DNA from: Acidomonas methanolica
Lineage (GTDB): Bacteria > Pseudomonadota > Alphaproteobacteria > Acetobacterales > Acetobacteraceae
Direction of reading: 5' to 3'
NCBI RefSeq assembly: GCF_004346035.1
Contig: NZ_SLZN01000007.1
Coordinates: forward strand, 83,515-147,514
Length of the DNA: 64,000 nt
The notes beneath the pieces were generated by a model. The model had not been told where the DNA came from and did no database searches. It worked only from the letters and a program-made list of their open reading frames with translations. The position numbers and the translations under genes were made by a program. Shown piece by piece: positions 26,757 through 36,759 of the stretch. Every line of letters starts with the position of its first letter. Positions within the stretch are counted from its first letter, which is position 1.

Positions 26757-29021
26757 ATGGGCGTCAGCGTCGCCACACTCGGGTTTCCGCGCATCGGGCC
26801 GCGCCGGGAACTGAAAACGGCCCTCGAATCCTACTGGTCCGGCAAGGCGCCGCGCCAGACGCTGCTCGACACCGCGGCGGCGTTGCGGGCGGAGAACTGG
26901 AAACGCCAGCAGGAGGGCGGGGCGGACATCGTGCCGTCCAACGATTTCTCGCTGTACGATCATGTGCTGGACAATTCCGCACTGTTCGGCGTGGTGCCGG
27001 AGGCCTATGGCTGGGACGGCGGAACGGTCGGGCTCGACACGTATTTCGCCATGGCCCGCGGCGCGGCCGGGGTGACGGCGGGCGAGATGACGAAGTGGTT
27101 CGACACGAACTATCATTATCTCGTGCCGGAATTTTCCGCCGGTCAGGCGTTCCGCCTCGCCTCCACGAAGATCGTGGACGAGTTTCTGGAAGCGAAGGCG
27201 CAGGGACTCGTCACGCGGCCCGTGCTGCTCGGACCCGTGACCTATCTGCTGCTGGGCAAGGCGCGGGACGGGGCGGACCCGCTGACGCTGTTGCCGAAGC
27301 TGCTGCCGGCCTATGCCGAGGTGCTGGGCCGCCTGGCGGACGCCGGGGCGGAGTGGGTGCAGATCGACGAACCGGCGCTGGTGCTCGACCTGACGGCGGA
27401 AGCGCGGGCGGCGTTCGGCGCGGCCTACACGCATCTGACGCGCGCCGCCCCGTCGCTGAAGCTGATGCTGGCGACCTATTTCGGCGCGCTGGGGGACAAT
27501 CTCGCCACCGCGCTGGCGCTGCCGGTGCAGGGGCTGCATGTCGATCTCGCGCGCGCGCCGGAGCAACTCGCGGCGGTCGTGGCGGGCGCGCGGCCCGACC
27601 TGCTGCTGTCGCTGGGAGTGATCGACGGCCGCAACATATGGCGGGCCGATCTCTCGGCGCTGCTGGACCGGCTGGAGCCGGTGGTGAAGGCGCGCGGGAA
27701 TGTGGTGATCGCGCCGTCCTGCTCGCTGATCCACGTGCCGATCGACCTCGCGCGGGAGACCGATCTGGACCCGGACGTGGCGTCCTGGCTCGCCTTCGCG
27801 GTGCAGAAGATCGAGGAGCTGCGCATTCTGGCGCTGGCGCTGAACGAGGGGCGCGACGCCGCGACCGAGGCGCTCGCGGCGTCGGACCGGGCGCGGGACG
27901 CCCGGCGGATCTCGCCGAAGATCCACGATCCGGCGGTGCGGGACCGTCTGGCGACGCAGGGAGAGCACGATTCGCGGCGGGCCTCGCCCTTCGGCACGCG
28001 CCGCGAGGCGCAGCGGGCGGCGCTCGGCCTTCCCGCCTGGCCGACGACGACGATCGGCTCCTTCCCGCAGACGCCGGAAGTGCGGCGCGCCCGGGCGGAC
28101 CACGCGAAAGGCGCGCTTTCCGACGAGTCCTACACCGCGTTCCTGCGCGAGGAAACGGCGCGGGCGGTGCGCTGGCAGGAGGAGGTCGGGCTCGACGCGC
28201 TGGTGCATGGCGAGTTCGAGCGCAACGACATGGTGCAGTATTTCGGCGAGCAACTGGCCGGATTCGTGTTCACCAAGCATGGCTGGGTGCAGTCCTACGG
28301 CTCGCGCTACGTCCGTCCGCCGATCATTTTCGGCGACGTGTCGCGCCCCGCGGCGATGACGGTCGAATGGTGGCGCTACGCCCAGTCACTGACGGAACGG
28401 CCGCTCAAGGGCATGCTGACCGGCCCGGTGACGATCCTCAACTGGTCTTTCGTGCGGGACGACCAGCCGCGCAGCGTGACGTGCCGGCAGATCGCCTTCG
28501 CCATTCGCGACGAGGTGCTCGATCTGGAGAAGGCGGGCGCGCGCATGATCCAGATCGACGAGGCGGCGCTGCGCGAGGGCCTGCCGCTGCGCCGGGCGGA
28601 GTGGCGGAATTATCTCGACTGGGCGGTGGAGAGCTTCCGCATCGCGGCCTCGGGCGTCGCGGACGCAACACAGATCCACACCCATATGTGCTACTCGGAG
28701 TTCAACGACATCATCGCCGCGATCGGGGCGATGGACGCGGACGTGATCTCCATCGAGACGGCGCGCTCCAGGATGGAACTGCTCGATGCGTTCGCCGAAT
28801 ACGCCTACCCGGCGGAGATCGGGCCGGGCGTGTATGACATCCACTCCCCCCGCGTGCCGGACGTCGAGGAGATGGTGGCGCTGTTGCGGGCGGCGCGGAA
28901 ACGGCTGGATGACGACCAGATCTGGGTCAATCCCGATTGCGGGCTGAAGACGCGCAAATGGGAGGAAGTCCGCCCGGCCATCGTCAACATGGTGAGCGCG
29001 GCGCGCATGCTGCGCGGCTGA
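26757..29021 (+). CDS. metE: Cobalamin-independent methionine synthase
   Basis: The 754-residue zinc enzyme that moves the methyl group of methyltetrahydrofolate (triglutamate) to homocysteine, making methionine without B12. Length is normal. The N-terminal barrel opens with [14 protein letters not shown]; the catalytic C-terminal barrel begins at [14 protein letters not shown] and carries the zinc ligands in [12 protein letters not shown] and NPDCGLKTR. It is preceded by a cobalamin riboswitch and faces the ArsR-methyltransferase regulator. No metH is in the window, but the riboswitch implies that a B12-dependent route or B12 uptake exists elsewhere. Confidence 0.97.
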   Translation: MGVSVATLGFPRIGPRRELKTALESYWSGKAPRQTLLDTAAALRAENWKRQQEGGADIVPSNDFSLYDHVLDNSALFGVVPEAYGWDGGTVGLDTYFAMARGAAGVTAGEMTKWFDTNYHYLVPEFSAGQAFRLASTKIVDEFLEAKAQGLVTRPVLLGPVTYLLLGKARDGADPLTLLPKLLPAYAEVLGRLADAGAEWVQIDEPALVLDLTAEARAAFGAAYTHLTRAAPSLKLMLATYFGALGDNLATALALPVQGLHVDLARAPEQLAAVVAGARPDLLLSLGVIDGRNIWRADLSALLDRLEPVVKARGNVVIAPSCSLIHVPIDLARETDLDPDVASWLAFAVQKIEELRILALALNEGRDAATEALAASDRARDARRISPKIHDPAVRDRLATQGEHDSRRASPFGTRREAQRAALGLPAWPTTTIGSFPQTPEVRRARADHAKGALSDESYTAFLREETARAVRWQEEVGLDALVHGEFERNDMVQYFGEQLAGFVFTKHGWVQSYGSRYVRPPIIFGDVSRPAAMTVEWWRYAQSLTERPLKGMLTGPVTILNWSFVRDDQPRSVTCRQIAFAIRDEVLDLEKAGARMIQIDEAALREGLPLRRAEWRNYLDWAVESFRIAASGVADATQIHTHMCYSEFNDIIAAIGAMDADVISIETARSRMELLDAFAEYAYPAEIGPGVYDIHSPRVPDVEEMVALLRAARKRLDDDQIWVNPDCGLKTRKWEEVRPAIVNMVSAARMLRG

Positions 29022-29094
29022 GACAGTCCCGCGCGCCGAGTTGGCGCGCGGGGCGGCGCAGCCTATCATGGGGCCTCAGTCCAGGGAGGCACCG

Positions 29095-29304
29095 GTGGAT
29101 GAGTGTGAAATTCAGGCGATCCTGAAACGGATCGACGATCTGGAGGCGCAGGTCGAGGCCCTGTCGCGGAAACTGGCGGGTGTGAACCCGCGGGAGAACG
29201 CGCGCAAGATCCGGCTTCTGTCCCGGATCATCGAGGGGCTGGCGCAGACGATCCGCCGGATCACCGCGCAGATCGACCTGCTGCGAGGGCGCTCCAGCGC
29301 GTGA
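29095..29304 (+). CDS. Small coiled-coil protein of unknown function
   Basis: A 69-residue charged helical protein (AILKRIDDLEAQVEALSRKL ... IEGLAQTIRRITAQIDLLRG) with two heptad segments separated by a Gly-Val-Asn-Pro break, likely a helical hairpin. I use GTG 29095 because AGGGAGG lies six bases before it; ATG 29068 would add nine residues but has no such site. It lies between metE and ade in the same direction. Not recognised. Confidence 0.55.
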   Translation: MDECEIQAILKRIDDLEAQVEALSRKLAGVNPRENARKIRLLSRIIEGLAQTIRRITAQIDLLRGRSSA

Positions 29305-29397
29305 GCGTCCTTCCCTTCCTGAAGAAGCACGCTGATCCCGTTGGCAAGTCCGGCGGCAGGCGCGAGAATGACGGAAACGGAACAGGAAGGACCGCTC

Positions 29398-31095
29398 ATG
29401 CACGGGACGCTCGCGCGACGCATTCGTCAGGGACAGGGGCTGGAACCGGCGGACTGCGTCGTGCGCGACGTGCGGCTGCTGGATGTCGTGACCGGCGAGT
29501 TGGTGCCGACGGATATCGCGCTCTGCGGGGACACGATCGTCGGCACATACGGGCGCTATGAGGGGCGGCGCGTCATCGACGGGCGCGGGCGCGTGGCGGT
29601 GCCGGGATTCATCGACACGCATCTGCATGTGGAATCCTCGCTGGTCACGCCCTTCGAGTTCGATCGCTGCGTCTTGCCGCACGGGGTGACGACGGCGATC
29701 TGCGATCCGCACGAGATGGCGAATGTGCTGGGGGTGGCGGCGTTCGACTATTTCCTCGCCTGCGCCGGGCGGACGGTGATGGATCTGCGGGTCAATCTGT
29801 CGAGCTGTGTGCCGGCGACGCCGATGGAGACCTCCGGCGCCGTGCTGGAGGCGTCGGATCTGCTGCGCTTCCGCGATCATCCGAAGGTGATCGGGCTGGC
29901 GGAGTTCATGAATTTCCCCGGCGTGCTGGGCGGGGATGCCGGATGCCTCGACAAGCTGGCGGCGTTCGCGGGCGGGCATGTGGACGGCCATGCGCCCCTG
30001 CTGCGGGGAACCGCGCTGAACGGGTATCTCGCGGCGGGAATCCGGACGGATCATGAAGCCACCTCGGCGGAGGAGGCGCTGGAGAAGATCCGCAAGGGGA
30101 TGACCGTGCTGATCCGCGAGGGGTCCGTCTGCAAGGATCTGCGCGCGCTGATCCCGCTCCTGACGCCGCAGACGGCGCCGTTCCTGTGTTTCTGCACGGA
30201 TGACCGCAATCCGCTGGAGATCGCGCATGAGGGGCATCTGGATTTCATGATCCGGACGGCGATCGCGCGCGGCGTGGCGCCGGTGGCGGCCTATCGGGCG
30301 GCGTCGCTCTCCGCCGCGACGGCGTTCGGGCTGCGCGACCGGGGGATGATCGCGCCGGGATGGCGGGCGGATATCGTGCTGCTGGACGCGCTGGAATCGT
30401 GCCGCGTCTCCGACGTGATCGCGGGCGGCCGGCTGGTGGACGATGCGCTCTTCGCCGCGCGGGAGGTGATCGCGCCGGTAGGGCTGGAGAGCGTGAAGCT
30501 GGCGCGGAGGCTGGTCGCGGAGGATCTCGCCGTCACCGGGTCCGGCGCGGCGCGGTCGGTGATCGGGGTGATTCCGGGGCAGATCATCACGACGTTCCTG
30601 CGGATCGACCTGCCCGAGCGCGACGGGATCGTCCTGCCCGATCCGGCGGCGGATGTCGCCAAGGTGGTGGTGGTCGCGCGACATGGGGTGAACGACAATA
30701 TCGGCCGGGGATTCGTGAAGGGATTCGGGCTGACGGGCGGGGCGCTGGCCTCCTCCGTCGGGCATGACAGCCATAATCTCTGCGCGGTGGGGCTGGATGA
30801 CGCGGACATGGCGCGGGCGCTGAACCGACTGGCGGAAATCGGCGGCGGATTCGTGGCCGTACGGGACGGCGTGGTACTGGCGGAACTGCCGCTGCCCGTC
30901 GCGGGGCTGATGAGCGACCAGCCCTACGAGGCGGTGCGGGACGCGCTGGTGGTGCTGCGCGACGTGGCGCGCGGGCTGGGCGGAACGCTGGAGGAGCCGT
31001 TCCTGCAACTCGCCTTCCTGCCGCTGCCGGTGATCCCGCATCTGAAGATCACCGACCGGGGCATGCTGGACGTGGACCGGATGGCGTTCGTCTGA
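29398..31095 (+). CDS. ade: Adenine deaminase
   Basis: A 565-residue amidohydrolase-superfamily enzyme that converts adenine to hypoxanthine and ammonia (purine salvage). Metal-binding HLHVESS follows a beta-sandwich segment, [10 protein letters not shown] and the later [15 protein letters not shown] are typical of the Ade family, and the C-terminal region [22 protein letters not shown] is also family-specific. I start at ATG 29398, which has AGGAAGGA upstream; the frame is open to 29341. It converges with the ClC gene. Confidence 0.93.
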   Translation: MHGTLARRIRQGQGLEPADCVVRDVRLLDVVTGELVPTDIALCGDTIVGTYGRYEGRRVIDGRGRVAVPGFIDTHLHVESSLVTPFEFDRCVLPHGVTTAICDPHEMANVLGVAAFDYFLACAGRTVMDLRVNLSSCVPATPMETSGAVLEASDLLRFRDHPKVIGLAEFMNFPGVLGGDAGCLDKLAAFAGGHVDGHAPLLRGTALNGYLAAGIRTDHEATSAEEALEKIRKGMTVLIREGSVCKDLRALIPLLTPQTAPFLCFCTDDRNPLEIAHEGHLDFMIRTAIARGVAPVAAYRAASLSAATAFGLRDRGMIAPGWRADIVLLDALESCRVSDVIAGGRLVDDALFAAREVIAPVGLESVKLARRLVAEDLAVTGSGAARSVIGVIPGQIITTFLRIDLPERDGIVLPDPAADVAKVVVVARHGVNDNIGRGFVKGFGLTGGALASSVGHDSHNLCAVGLDDADMARALNRLAEIGGGFVAVRDGVVLAELPLPVAGLMSDQPYEAVRDALVVLRDVARGLGGTLEEPFLQLAFLPLPVIPHLKITDRGMLDVDRMAFV

Positions 31096-31130
31096 AGAGA
31101 AGCAAGACCCCCCGATATTGCGGCGCCTCC

Positions 31131-32510
31131 TTACCTCCGCTCCTCGATCTCCGTCCTGAGTTCCTCGCGCCGCGTGACGGGCGCGCGCTCCACGGCCTCC
31201 ATGAAGCGCTCCGCCAGGGCGGTATAAAGCGGGCGGGGGCAGATGCTGCGGGAAATGCCGAAAGCGAGGAAGGACGTGGCCATCAGCGCGAGCGTCACCT
31301 GCTGGTTGTCGCACATTTCCATGACGATGACGGTCGCCGTCAGCGGCGCCTGCACGACGGCGGAGAAATAGGCGACGGTGCCCAGCAGGACGACCGCGCC
31401 CGGCGTGCTGTGCGGCAGGAATTGCTGGATCCAGCCGCCGATTCCCGCGCCGATGGAGAGCGAGGGCGCGAAGAGGCCGCCGGGAATTCCGGACAGGTAG
31501 GACACGATGGTGGCGGCGAATTTATAGAGGAAGAAGGAGGCGGGGTAATGCTCGGTTCCGTCGATGATGGCGCGGGCCTGGCCGTATCCGGTGCCGTAGG
31601 TCGCGCCATGGCTGGCGAGGCCGATCAGGGCGAGGACGAGGCCGCAGCTCGCGGCGAAGGCGACCGGCCGCCGCATGGCGAAGCGCCCCAGCAGGCCCGG
31701 AATGCCGCGCGAGGCGCGCACGAGAATGGCGGAGAAGGAGCCGCCCGCGACACCGCCGATGATGGCGCAGGCCAGCACGGCGATCCACGCGGTGCCGATG
31801 GGCACATCCACGTCCGTATGGCCGAAATAGGTGTAGTTGCCGACCAGCGCGATGGCGGTGACGCCGGAGAGGACGACACCGGCCAGCATGGTGCCCGAGG
31901 TGCGCTGCTCGAAGGAATGGGAGAGTTCCTCGATGGCGAAGACGATTCCGGCAAGCGGCGTGTTGAAGGCGGCCGAGACGCCCGCCGCGCCGCCCGCGAG
32001 GATGGCCCCGCGCTTCATGGTGACGTTGGAGATGCCGAGCAGGCGGGAGAAGGCGTGCATGATCGAGGCGCCGATCTGCACAGTCGGCCCCTCGCGGCCG
32101 ATGGACGCGCCGCAGAGCAGCCCGAAGATGGTGAGGATGATCTTGCCGATGGCGGTCTTCAGCGCAAGCACGCGATCGACGGCGGCGAAATTGTCGATAT
32201 GCAGCATCGCGATGGTCTGGGGGATGCCGCTGCCCTGCGCGCCCTTGAAGAACCGGCGGGTGAGCCAGGTGGACAGGGCGAGTCCCGCGGGCAGGACGGC
32301 GAGCATGACGCAGGGATTCCAGTGGACCATCCGCGCGCACAGGAGCCCCGCCTTGTCGGAAAGCGCGGCGAAGGAGACCGCGACGACGCCGACGAGCACG
32401 GCGCCGAGCCACCATGTGAGGGCGCGGCGCCACTGTGTGGTCGTCACCCACGCGGAGCGGCGGAGGTGATCGAGTCGGTGCTGATGCAGGAGGGCCGTTC
32501 CGGGGCGCAT
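31131..32510 (-). CDS. ClC-family chloride channel/antiporter
   Basis: A 459-residue polytopic ClC protein. The three chloride-pore motifs are present: GSGIPQT, GREGPTVQ (with the gating Glu) and GGLFAPSL, together with the AAFNTPLAG turn and the pore Tyr region. The gating Glu suggests a Cl-/H+ exchanger, which in bacteria helps acid resistance; this is inference. There are no CBS domains, and a short charged tail ends the protein. It lies convergent to ade, and the next genes on the same strand are cation diffusion facilitators. Confidence 0.92.
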   Translation of the reverse strand: MRPGTALLHQHRLDHLRRSAWVTTTQWRRALTWWLGAVLVGVVAVSFAALSDKAGLLCARMVHWNPCVMLAVLPAGLALSTWLTRRFFKGAQGSGIPQTIAMLHIDNFAAVDRVLALKTAIGKIILTIFGLLCGASIGREGPTVQIGASIMHAFSRLLGISNVTMKRGAILAGGAAGVSAAFNTPLAGIVFAIEELSHSFEQRTSGTMLAGVVLSGVTAIALVGNYTYFGHTDVDVPIGTAWIAVLACAIIGGVAGGSFSAILVRASRGIPGLLGRFAMRRPVAFAASCGLVLALIGLASHGATYGTGYGQARAIIDGTEHYPASFFLYKFAATIVSYLSGIPGGLFAPSLSIGAGIGGWIQQFLPHSTPGAVVLLGTVAYFSAVVQAPLTATVIVMEMCDNQQVTLALMATSFLAFGISRSICPRPLYTALAERFMEAVERAPVTRREELRTEIEERR

Positions 32511-32643
32511 TGTCGTCCTTCAACCGGGAATGTGCGCGCGGAGACCACGCATCCCCGCTCCTGACAGCGCGGATGCGCCAGGGTCAAGCATGCTGCGGAT
32601 TAATTCGAAATAATGGTGGCGGAATGGCGGAGGCGGGACGGTT

Positions 32644-33536
32644 TCAGGGAAGCACGAGGACGCCGGAATGCTTGGCCTTTTCCTCGGGTTCGACATGGAT
32701 GTGGATGAGCGCGCGGCCAAGCTGGCGGCGCAGGGCGTGCTCGACCCGATCACAGATCGTGTGAGCGTCCTGGACGGTCATCGCGCCGGGAACGACGAGA
32801 TGGAACTCGATGAAGCTGGTGTCGGCGGCGCGGCGGAAGCGGAGATCATGCGCCTCGATCGCGCCCTCCGCCGTCTCGGCGATCACGGCGCGGACCAGCT
32901 CGACCGTCTCGGCGTCGGGCGCCTCGTCCATCAACCCGCCGATGGACTGGCGCGTCATGCCGAACCCCATGCGCAGCACGTTGAAGGCGACGAGGGCGGA
33001 AAGGACGGAGTCGAGTCGCTCCCATCCCGTGAGGGGAATGAGGGCGACTCCGGTGACGAGGGCGACGGTGGTCCAGACATCGGAGAGGACATGCGTGCCG
33101 CTGGCGCTGAGCGCGGGAGAGCGGTGGCGGCGTCCGGCCCGCCGGAGTGTCAGGCCCCAGACGAGATTCACCCCCCCGCGGCGGCGTTGAGCGCGATGCC
33201 CAGCCAGGGCGCGCGCAGGGGATGCGGATCGTGCCAGGCGCGCCAGGCGATGTCGGCAATGCCGATGGCGGTGAGGATGACGAGCACGCTCTCCATGACG
33301 GCGGAGAGATATTCGGCCTTGCCGTGGCCGTAGGTGTGGTTCTCGTCGGGCGGCCGATCGGCGAAGGACAGCGCCCAGAGCGCCCCGATGGCGGCGGCGA
33401 TGTTGATGACCGTCTCCATCGCGTCGGACAGCAGGGCGTCGCTGCCGCTGACGCGCCAGGCGAGATATTTCAGCGCGAAGGCGATGACGGCGACCGCGAG
33501 CGAGGTGAGGCCGAGGCGGTTCTTGGAACTGCTCAT
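32644..33536 (-). pseudogene. Cation diffusion facilitator transporter, frameshifted at a G7 tract
   Basis: Two overlapping frames make one CDF (FieF-like) divalent-cation exporter. The first (33168-33536, 122 codons) carries the start and TM1-TM3 with the metal site DALLSDAMETVINI, and ends LNAAAGG-stop. The second (32644-33171) continues with VNLVWGLTLRRAG, the second metal site SGTHVLSDVWTTVAL and the cytoplasmic domain. The break lies exactly in a run of seven G (C on the plus strand, 33171-33177); one more G, or two fewer, restores a full protein of about 296 residues. It could be phase variation, a true inactivating change, or a sequencing error. Its upstream neighbour is another CDF gene. 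Confidence 0.8.
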
Positions 33537-33546
33537 GGGGAACTGC

Positions 33547-34599
33547 TCATGGGGAGCCGTTCAGGGGGGGGCCGTCCTGAGCGTCGGCCCGGCCCGGACA
33601 GGTCATGTGGGCGGCGCAGGCGGTCCGCTCGATCTGCAACGTGGGATGGTCGATGTCGAAGCGGGCGGCCAGCATCTCGGCGGCCCTCTTGAGGAGAAAA
33701 TCCGGCCCTGCGGCCTCTGCTCCGGACACGGGCGCGGGATCGGCGACGATATGGGCCGTCAGCGCGGTCTCCGTGGTGCTGAGCGCCCAGATATGCAGGT
33801 GATGCACGTCGCGCACGCCGTCGAGGCCCAGCAGCGCGGTCGTGACGGCGGCAGGGTCGATCCCGGCGGGCACGGCGTCCAGCGCCATGCCCAGCGCGCC
33901 GCGCAGGAAGGACCAGGTTCCGGCGATGATGACGGCGGAAACGAACAGGCTGACGAGGGGATCGAGGATCATCCGCCCGGTCAGGGCGATCGCGATGCCG
34001 GTGAGGACGACCGCCAGCGCGAGCAGCGCGTCATAGACCATGTGGAGGAAGGCGCCGCGCACATTCATGTCGTCTTCGCTGCCCCTCATGAGCAGGAGGG
34101 CGGTGCCGCCGTTCACGGCGATGCCGATCGCGGCGACGATGGTGACGGTCCATCCCGCGACGGGAGCGGGATGAAGCAGCCGCAGGATCGCCTCCCAGGC
34201 GATGCCGCCGGTGACGAGGAGGATGAGAATGGCGTTGCCCAGCGCGGAGAGGATGGTGGAACGCTTGAGCCCGTAGGTGAAGCGGGCGGAGGGAGAGCGG
34301 CGCGCGAGGACGGTGGTGAGCCAGGCCACGCCGAGACCCAGCACGTCGGAGAGGTTGTGGCCGGCATCGGCGAGGAGGGCGAGCGCATGGGCGCGCAGGC
34401 CCCAGACGACCTCGCCGACGATATAGATCGTGTTGAGCGCCATGCCCACGGCGAAGGCCGCGCCGAAGCGCGCGGGAACGTGATGATGGCCATGATGGTG
34501 CCCGGACTCGTGCCCGTGATCATGCCCGTGATCGTGACGATGGCCGGGCGCGGGCGGATGATCGTGATCGTGGGTGTGATCGTGGGGCATGGGCGACAC
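33547..34599 (-). CDS. Cation diffusion facilitator (CzcD/ZitB-like) with His-rich N-terminus
   Basis: A 350-residue inner-membrane exporter of zinc or similar ions by proton antiport. It begins with a His/Asp-rich segment (about 40 residues, including HDHGHDHGHESGHHHGHHH). Metal-site residues are in LADAGHNLSDVLGL and LHMVYDALLALAVVL, and a C-terminal cytoplasmic domain follows (VHHLHIWALSTTETALTAHI). The stop is next to a C8 tract that fixes the last codons, and a 14-base direct duplication (AACTGCTCATGGGG) separates it from the frameshifted CDF gene downstream. Confidence 0.9.
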   Translation of the reverse strand: MSPMPHDHTHDHDHPPAPGHRHDHGHDHGHESGHHHGHHHVPARFGAAFAVGMALNTIYIVGEVVWGLRAHALALLADAGHNLSDVLGLGVAWLTTVLARRSPSARFTYGLKRSTILSALGNAILILLVTGGIAWEAILRLLHPAPVAGWTVTIVAAIGIAVNGGTALLLMRGSEDDMNVRGAFLHMVYDALLALAVVLTGIAIALTGRMILDPLVSLFVSAVIIAGTWSFLRGALGMALDAVPAGIDPAAVTTALLGLDGVRDVHHLHIWALSTTETALTAHIVADPAPVSGAEAAGPDFLLKRAAEMLAARFDIDHPTLQIERTACAAHMTCPGRADAQDGPPLNGSP

Positions 34600-34771
34600 T
34601 TGCAGCGGCAGGGAGTTGTCCCGGATAGCGCAAGAGACGGGAGGACGCCACCGTCAGGACTCCCTGATGCGCGCCCGGGTTCGCTTCGCGCGCTCAGGTT
34701 GCCCTAATCCGGCCCGGACGATAGCCTGCCCCGGGATTTGGGCCATGTGCCTCATGTCAGGGAAAGTGCCG

Positions 34772-36226
34772 ATGGAACCCTCGATTTTCGACGCCGTGAA
34801 TGAAGAGAAGAAGCGTGTTCTTTCGAATTTCGCGACAACTCCCAGGGCCATTGTCGAAAATGACGGGGAGCGGCCCGCGCCGGTCCATACATACGCCATC
34901 GCCGCCTGCGCGCGATGGGAAACGCCCTATATCGTCGAATGGGTCAATTATCATAGGTCGATCGGATTCGACCATATTTATATCTACTCGAATGACGACG
35001 ACCCGACGGAAATTTACGAGGCCCTGCTGCCGTTCCTGAAGGAAAAGGAACCGTACGTCACCTTCGTCCATTATGGTTTCATCGGCCTTCAGTATCAGAT
35101 GTATTTTCATTTCCTCTGGAGATACTCCACGGAGACGGAATACGTCATGTTTCTGGACGTGGACGAATTCCTGTGCCTCAAGGGCGTCGATCATATCGGC
35201 CGCTTCATGCGCGATTTTCGCGCCTGGGACGCGGTCTATTTCAACTGGTGCTGCTTCGGAAATAACGGACACAGAACACGCCCCGGCGGAAGCGTTCTGC
35301 GGAATTACACACGGCGGGAAATCGGCGCCAGCCCGCTCACGAAAGTCCTCGTCAAGACGGAAAAGATCGGCTATGCGGATTTCTACGTAAGAAACGACAT
35401 CCCCATCAATCACGATCCCTTTTCCCTGAATAAATCCATCAAGGCGTGCAATGTCATCTATGACGACATGACGGATTACTACACGAATTTTGCCGAATCC
35501 GCCTGGGCGCTCCTGAACACGGATGACAGACGGACGAGACTCGCCGATAAGGCGTTCATCGCCCATTACAACATCAAATCGGAGGAAGATTTCGATTTGC
35601 GCGTGAAGCGCAGTCTCTCGGGGTGTTTCGCCTCGCAGTCGATCTGGGGCGACCTGTCTTCCGACGAGCGGCAGAATTTCATCCGCCTCACCAATGAGGT
35701 GGAGGACACGTATCTGGCCGATTACTGGTCGCGGATCCTCGCCCAGGGCTGGCGCGCGGCGCTCTTTCCCCCGTCGCGCTGGTCCAATCTGTGCCGGATC
35801 GCCCTCAGGGTCACGCAGTCCTCCACGATTCACGATCGCACCACGGACGAGGACGCGCGCGCCCTGATCAACGGCGCGATTTGCGGCAAGGCGCAGAACC
35901 ATACGGCGTTGGAAGACAATCCCTGGTGGATGATCGATTTCGGCCAGACCTGCTTCGTGCATGAGATGCGGCTGTTCAACAGGCTGGACGACGCGCTGGA
36001 TCGCATGGCGAATTTCCGGCTGGAAGCATCGCCGGACGGCGAGAAATGGTTCGCCATCATGATCAAGAACGATTCCCTCGTGTTCGGCGGTGCGGACGGT
36101 TCCCCCTATGTCTGGCTCAATGTCACCGGAATCCGGGCGCGCTGCGTGCGCCTCACCATTCCGGGACGATCCTGCCTGCATTTCGACCAGATCGAATTTT
36201 ACGGCAGGATCGCAAGCGACGCCTGA
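34772..36226 (+). CDS. GT92-like glycosyltransferase with C-terminal F5/8-type C domain
   Basis: A 484-residue protein. Residues 38-250 match the GT92 / glycosyltransferase family 2-like fold: ACARWETPYIVEWVNYHRSIG, YIYSNDDDP and the metal motif MFLDVDEFLCL. The last 140 residues resemble a coagulation-factor F5/8 type C (discoidin) carbohydrate-binding domain (QNHTALEDNPWWMIDFGQ, then NFRLEASPDGEKW). There is no signal peptide. ATG 34772 has AGGGA upstream; the frame extends to 34589 but without support. It stands alone and divergent from the czcD-like gene. The sugar transferred is unknown. Confidence 0.78.
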   Translation: MEPSIFDAVNEEKKRVLSNFATTPRAIVENDGERPAPVHTYAIAACARWETPYIVEWVNYHRSIGFDHIYIYSNDDDPTEIYEALLPFLKEKEPYVTFVHYGFIGLQYQMYFHFLWRYSTETEYVMFLDVDEFLCLKGVDHIGRFMRDFRAWDAVYFNWCCFGNNGHRTRPGGSVLRNYTRREIGASPLTKVLVKTEKIGYADFYVRNDIPINHDPFSLNKSIKACNVIYDDMTDYYTNFAESAWALLNTDDRRTRLADKAFIAHYNIKSEEDFDLRVKRSLSGCFASQSIWGDLSSDERQNFIRLTNEVEDTYLADYWSRILAQGWRAALFPPSRWSNLCRIALRVTQSSTIHDRTTDEDARALINGAICGKAQNHTALEDNPWWMIDFGQTCFVHEMRLFNRLDDALDRMANFRLEASPDGEKWFAIMIKNDSLVFGGADGSPYVWLNVTGIRARCVRLTIPGRSCLHFDQIEFYGRIASDA

Positions 36227-36383
36227 GCGCGCGGGCTTTACGCTGGGAGATTCCTAAAGTATCTGTAATCAGCAGGCGATGGCGACATCTGCCACGCACC
36301 GCCGTTTTTCTGCGCTAACGCCTTGTTTCGGCCCCGATCTGCGCCTATGGCTGCGCGGAGGTTACACCACAAAGAGGAATGAC

Positions 36384-36659
36384 ATGAAGTCCACCGATTT
36401 GATCGACCGCATCGCCACAGCCACCGGCAGCACCAAGGCTGACGCCAAGACTGCTCTGGACACGGTGTTCAGCAGCATCGTCGAAGCCGCCGTGAAGGGC
36501 GATGAGGTTTCGATTCCGGGCTTCGGCAAGTTCGAGGTTCGTGAGACGGCCGCGCGCCAGGGCCGCAACCCCCGCACAGGCGAGACGATCGAGATCGCCG
36601 CGTCGAAGAAGCTGGCCTTCTCGCCGGCCAAGCACGTCAAGGACGCGCTGGCGAAGTAA
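36384..36659 (+). CDS. hup: HU-family DNA-binding protein
   Basis: The 91-residue nucleoid protein HU. The conserved arm GFGKFEVRETAARQGRNPRTG bends DNA, and the N-terminal helices MKSTDLIDRIATATGSTKAD form the dimer. ATG 36384 has AAGAGGAATGAC upstream; the frame runs open to 36279 but without a site. The 157-base spacer before it is free of genes and should hold its promoter. A partial interspersed repeat follows the stop, between HU and the convergent msrC. Confidence 0.95.
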   Translation: MKSTDLIDRIATATGSTKADAKTALDTVFSSIVEAAVKGDEVSIPGFGKFEVRETAARQGRNPRTGETIEIAASKKLAFSPAKHVKDALAK

Positions 36660-36701
36660 CCGGCACGGGGCGCGTGTCATCACGCACGACGCCCCACCCG
36701 A

Positions 36702-36755
36702 AGCCTCCGACGCCAACCAAAAGACGTTTTCTGGTTCTTTTTTCCAAAAAAGAAC
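36702..36755 (-). repeat. Three-hairpin repeat, partial copy (GTTC hairpin half)
   Basis: Only the end with the hairpin GTTCTTTTTTCCAAAAAAGAAC and part of the middle (CCTCCGACGCCAA, CCAAAAGACGTTTTCTG) remains. It lies between convergent hup and msrC, where such a hairpin with T-runs on both strands could terminate both transcripts. Confidence 0.8.
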
Positions 36756-36759
36756 GAGT

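Noticed and set aside
26427..28280. 617-codon frame antisense to metE and the riboswitch
   Set aside because: It crosses a certain riboswitch and metE in antisense; Arg/Gln/Pro-rich without motifs.
33168..33536. A separate small membrane protein gene
   Set aside because: Its end is the G7 frameshift, and the next frame continues the same CDF fold, so it is half of one gene.
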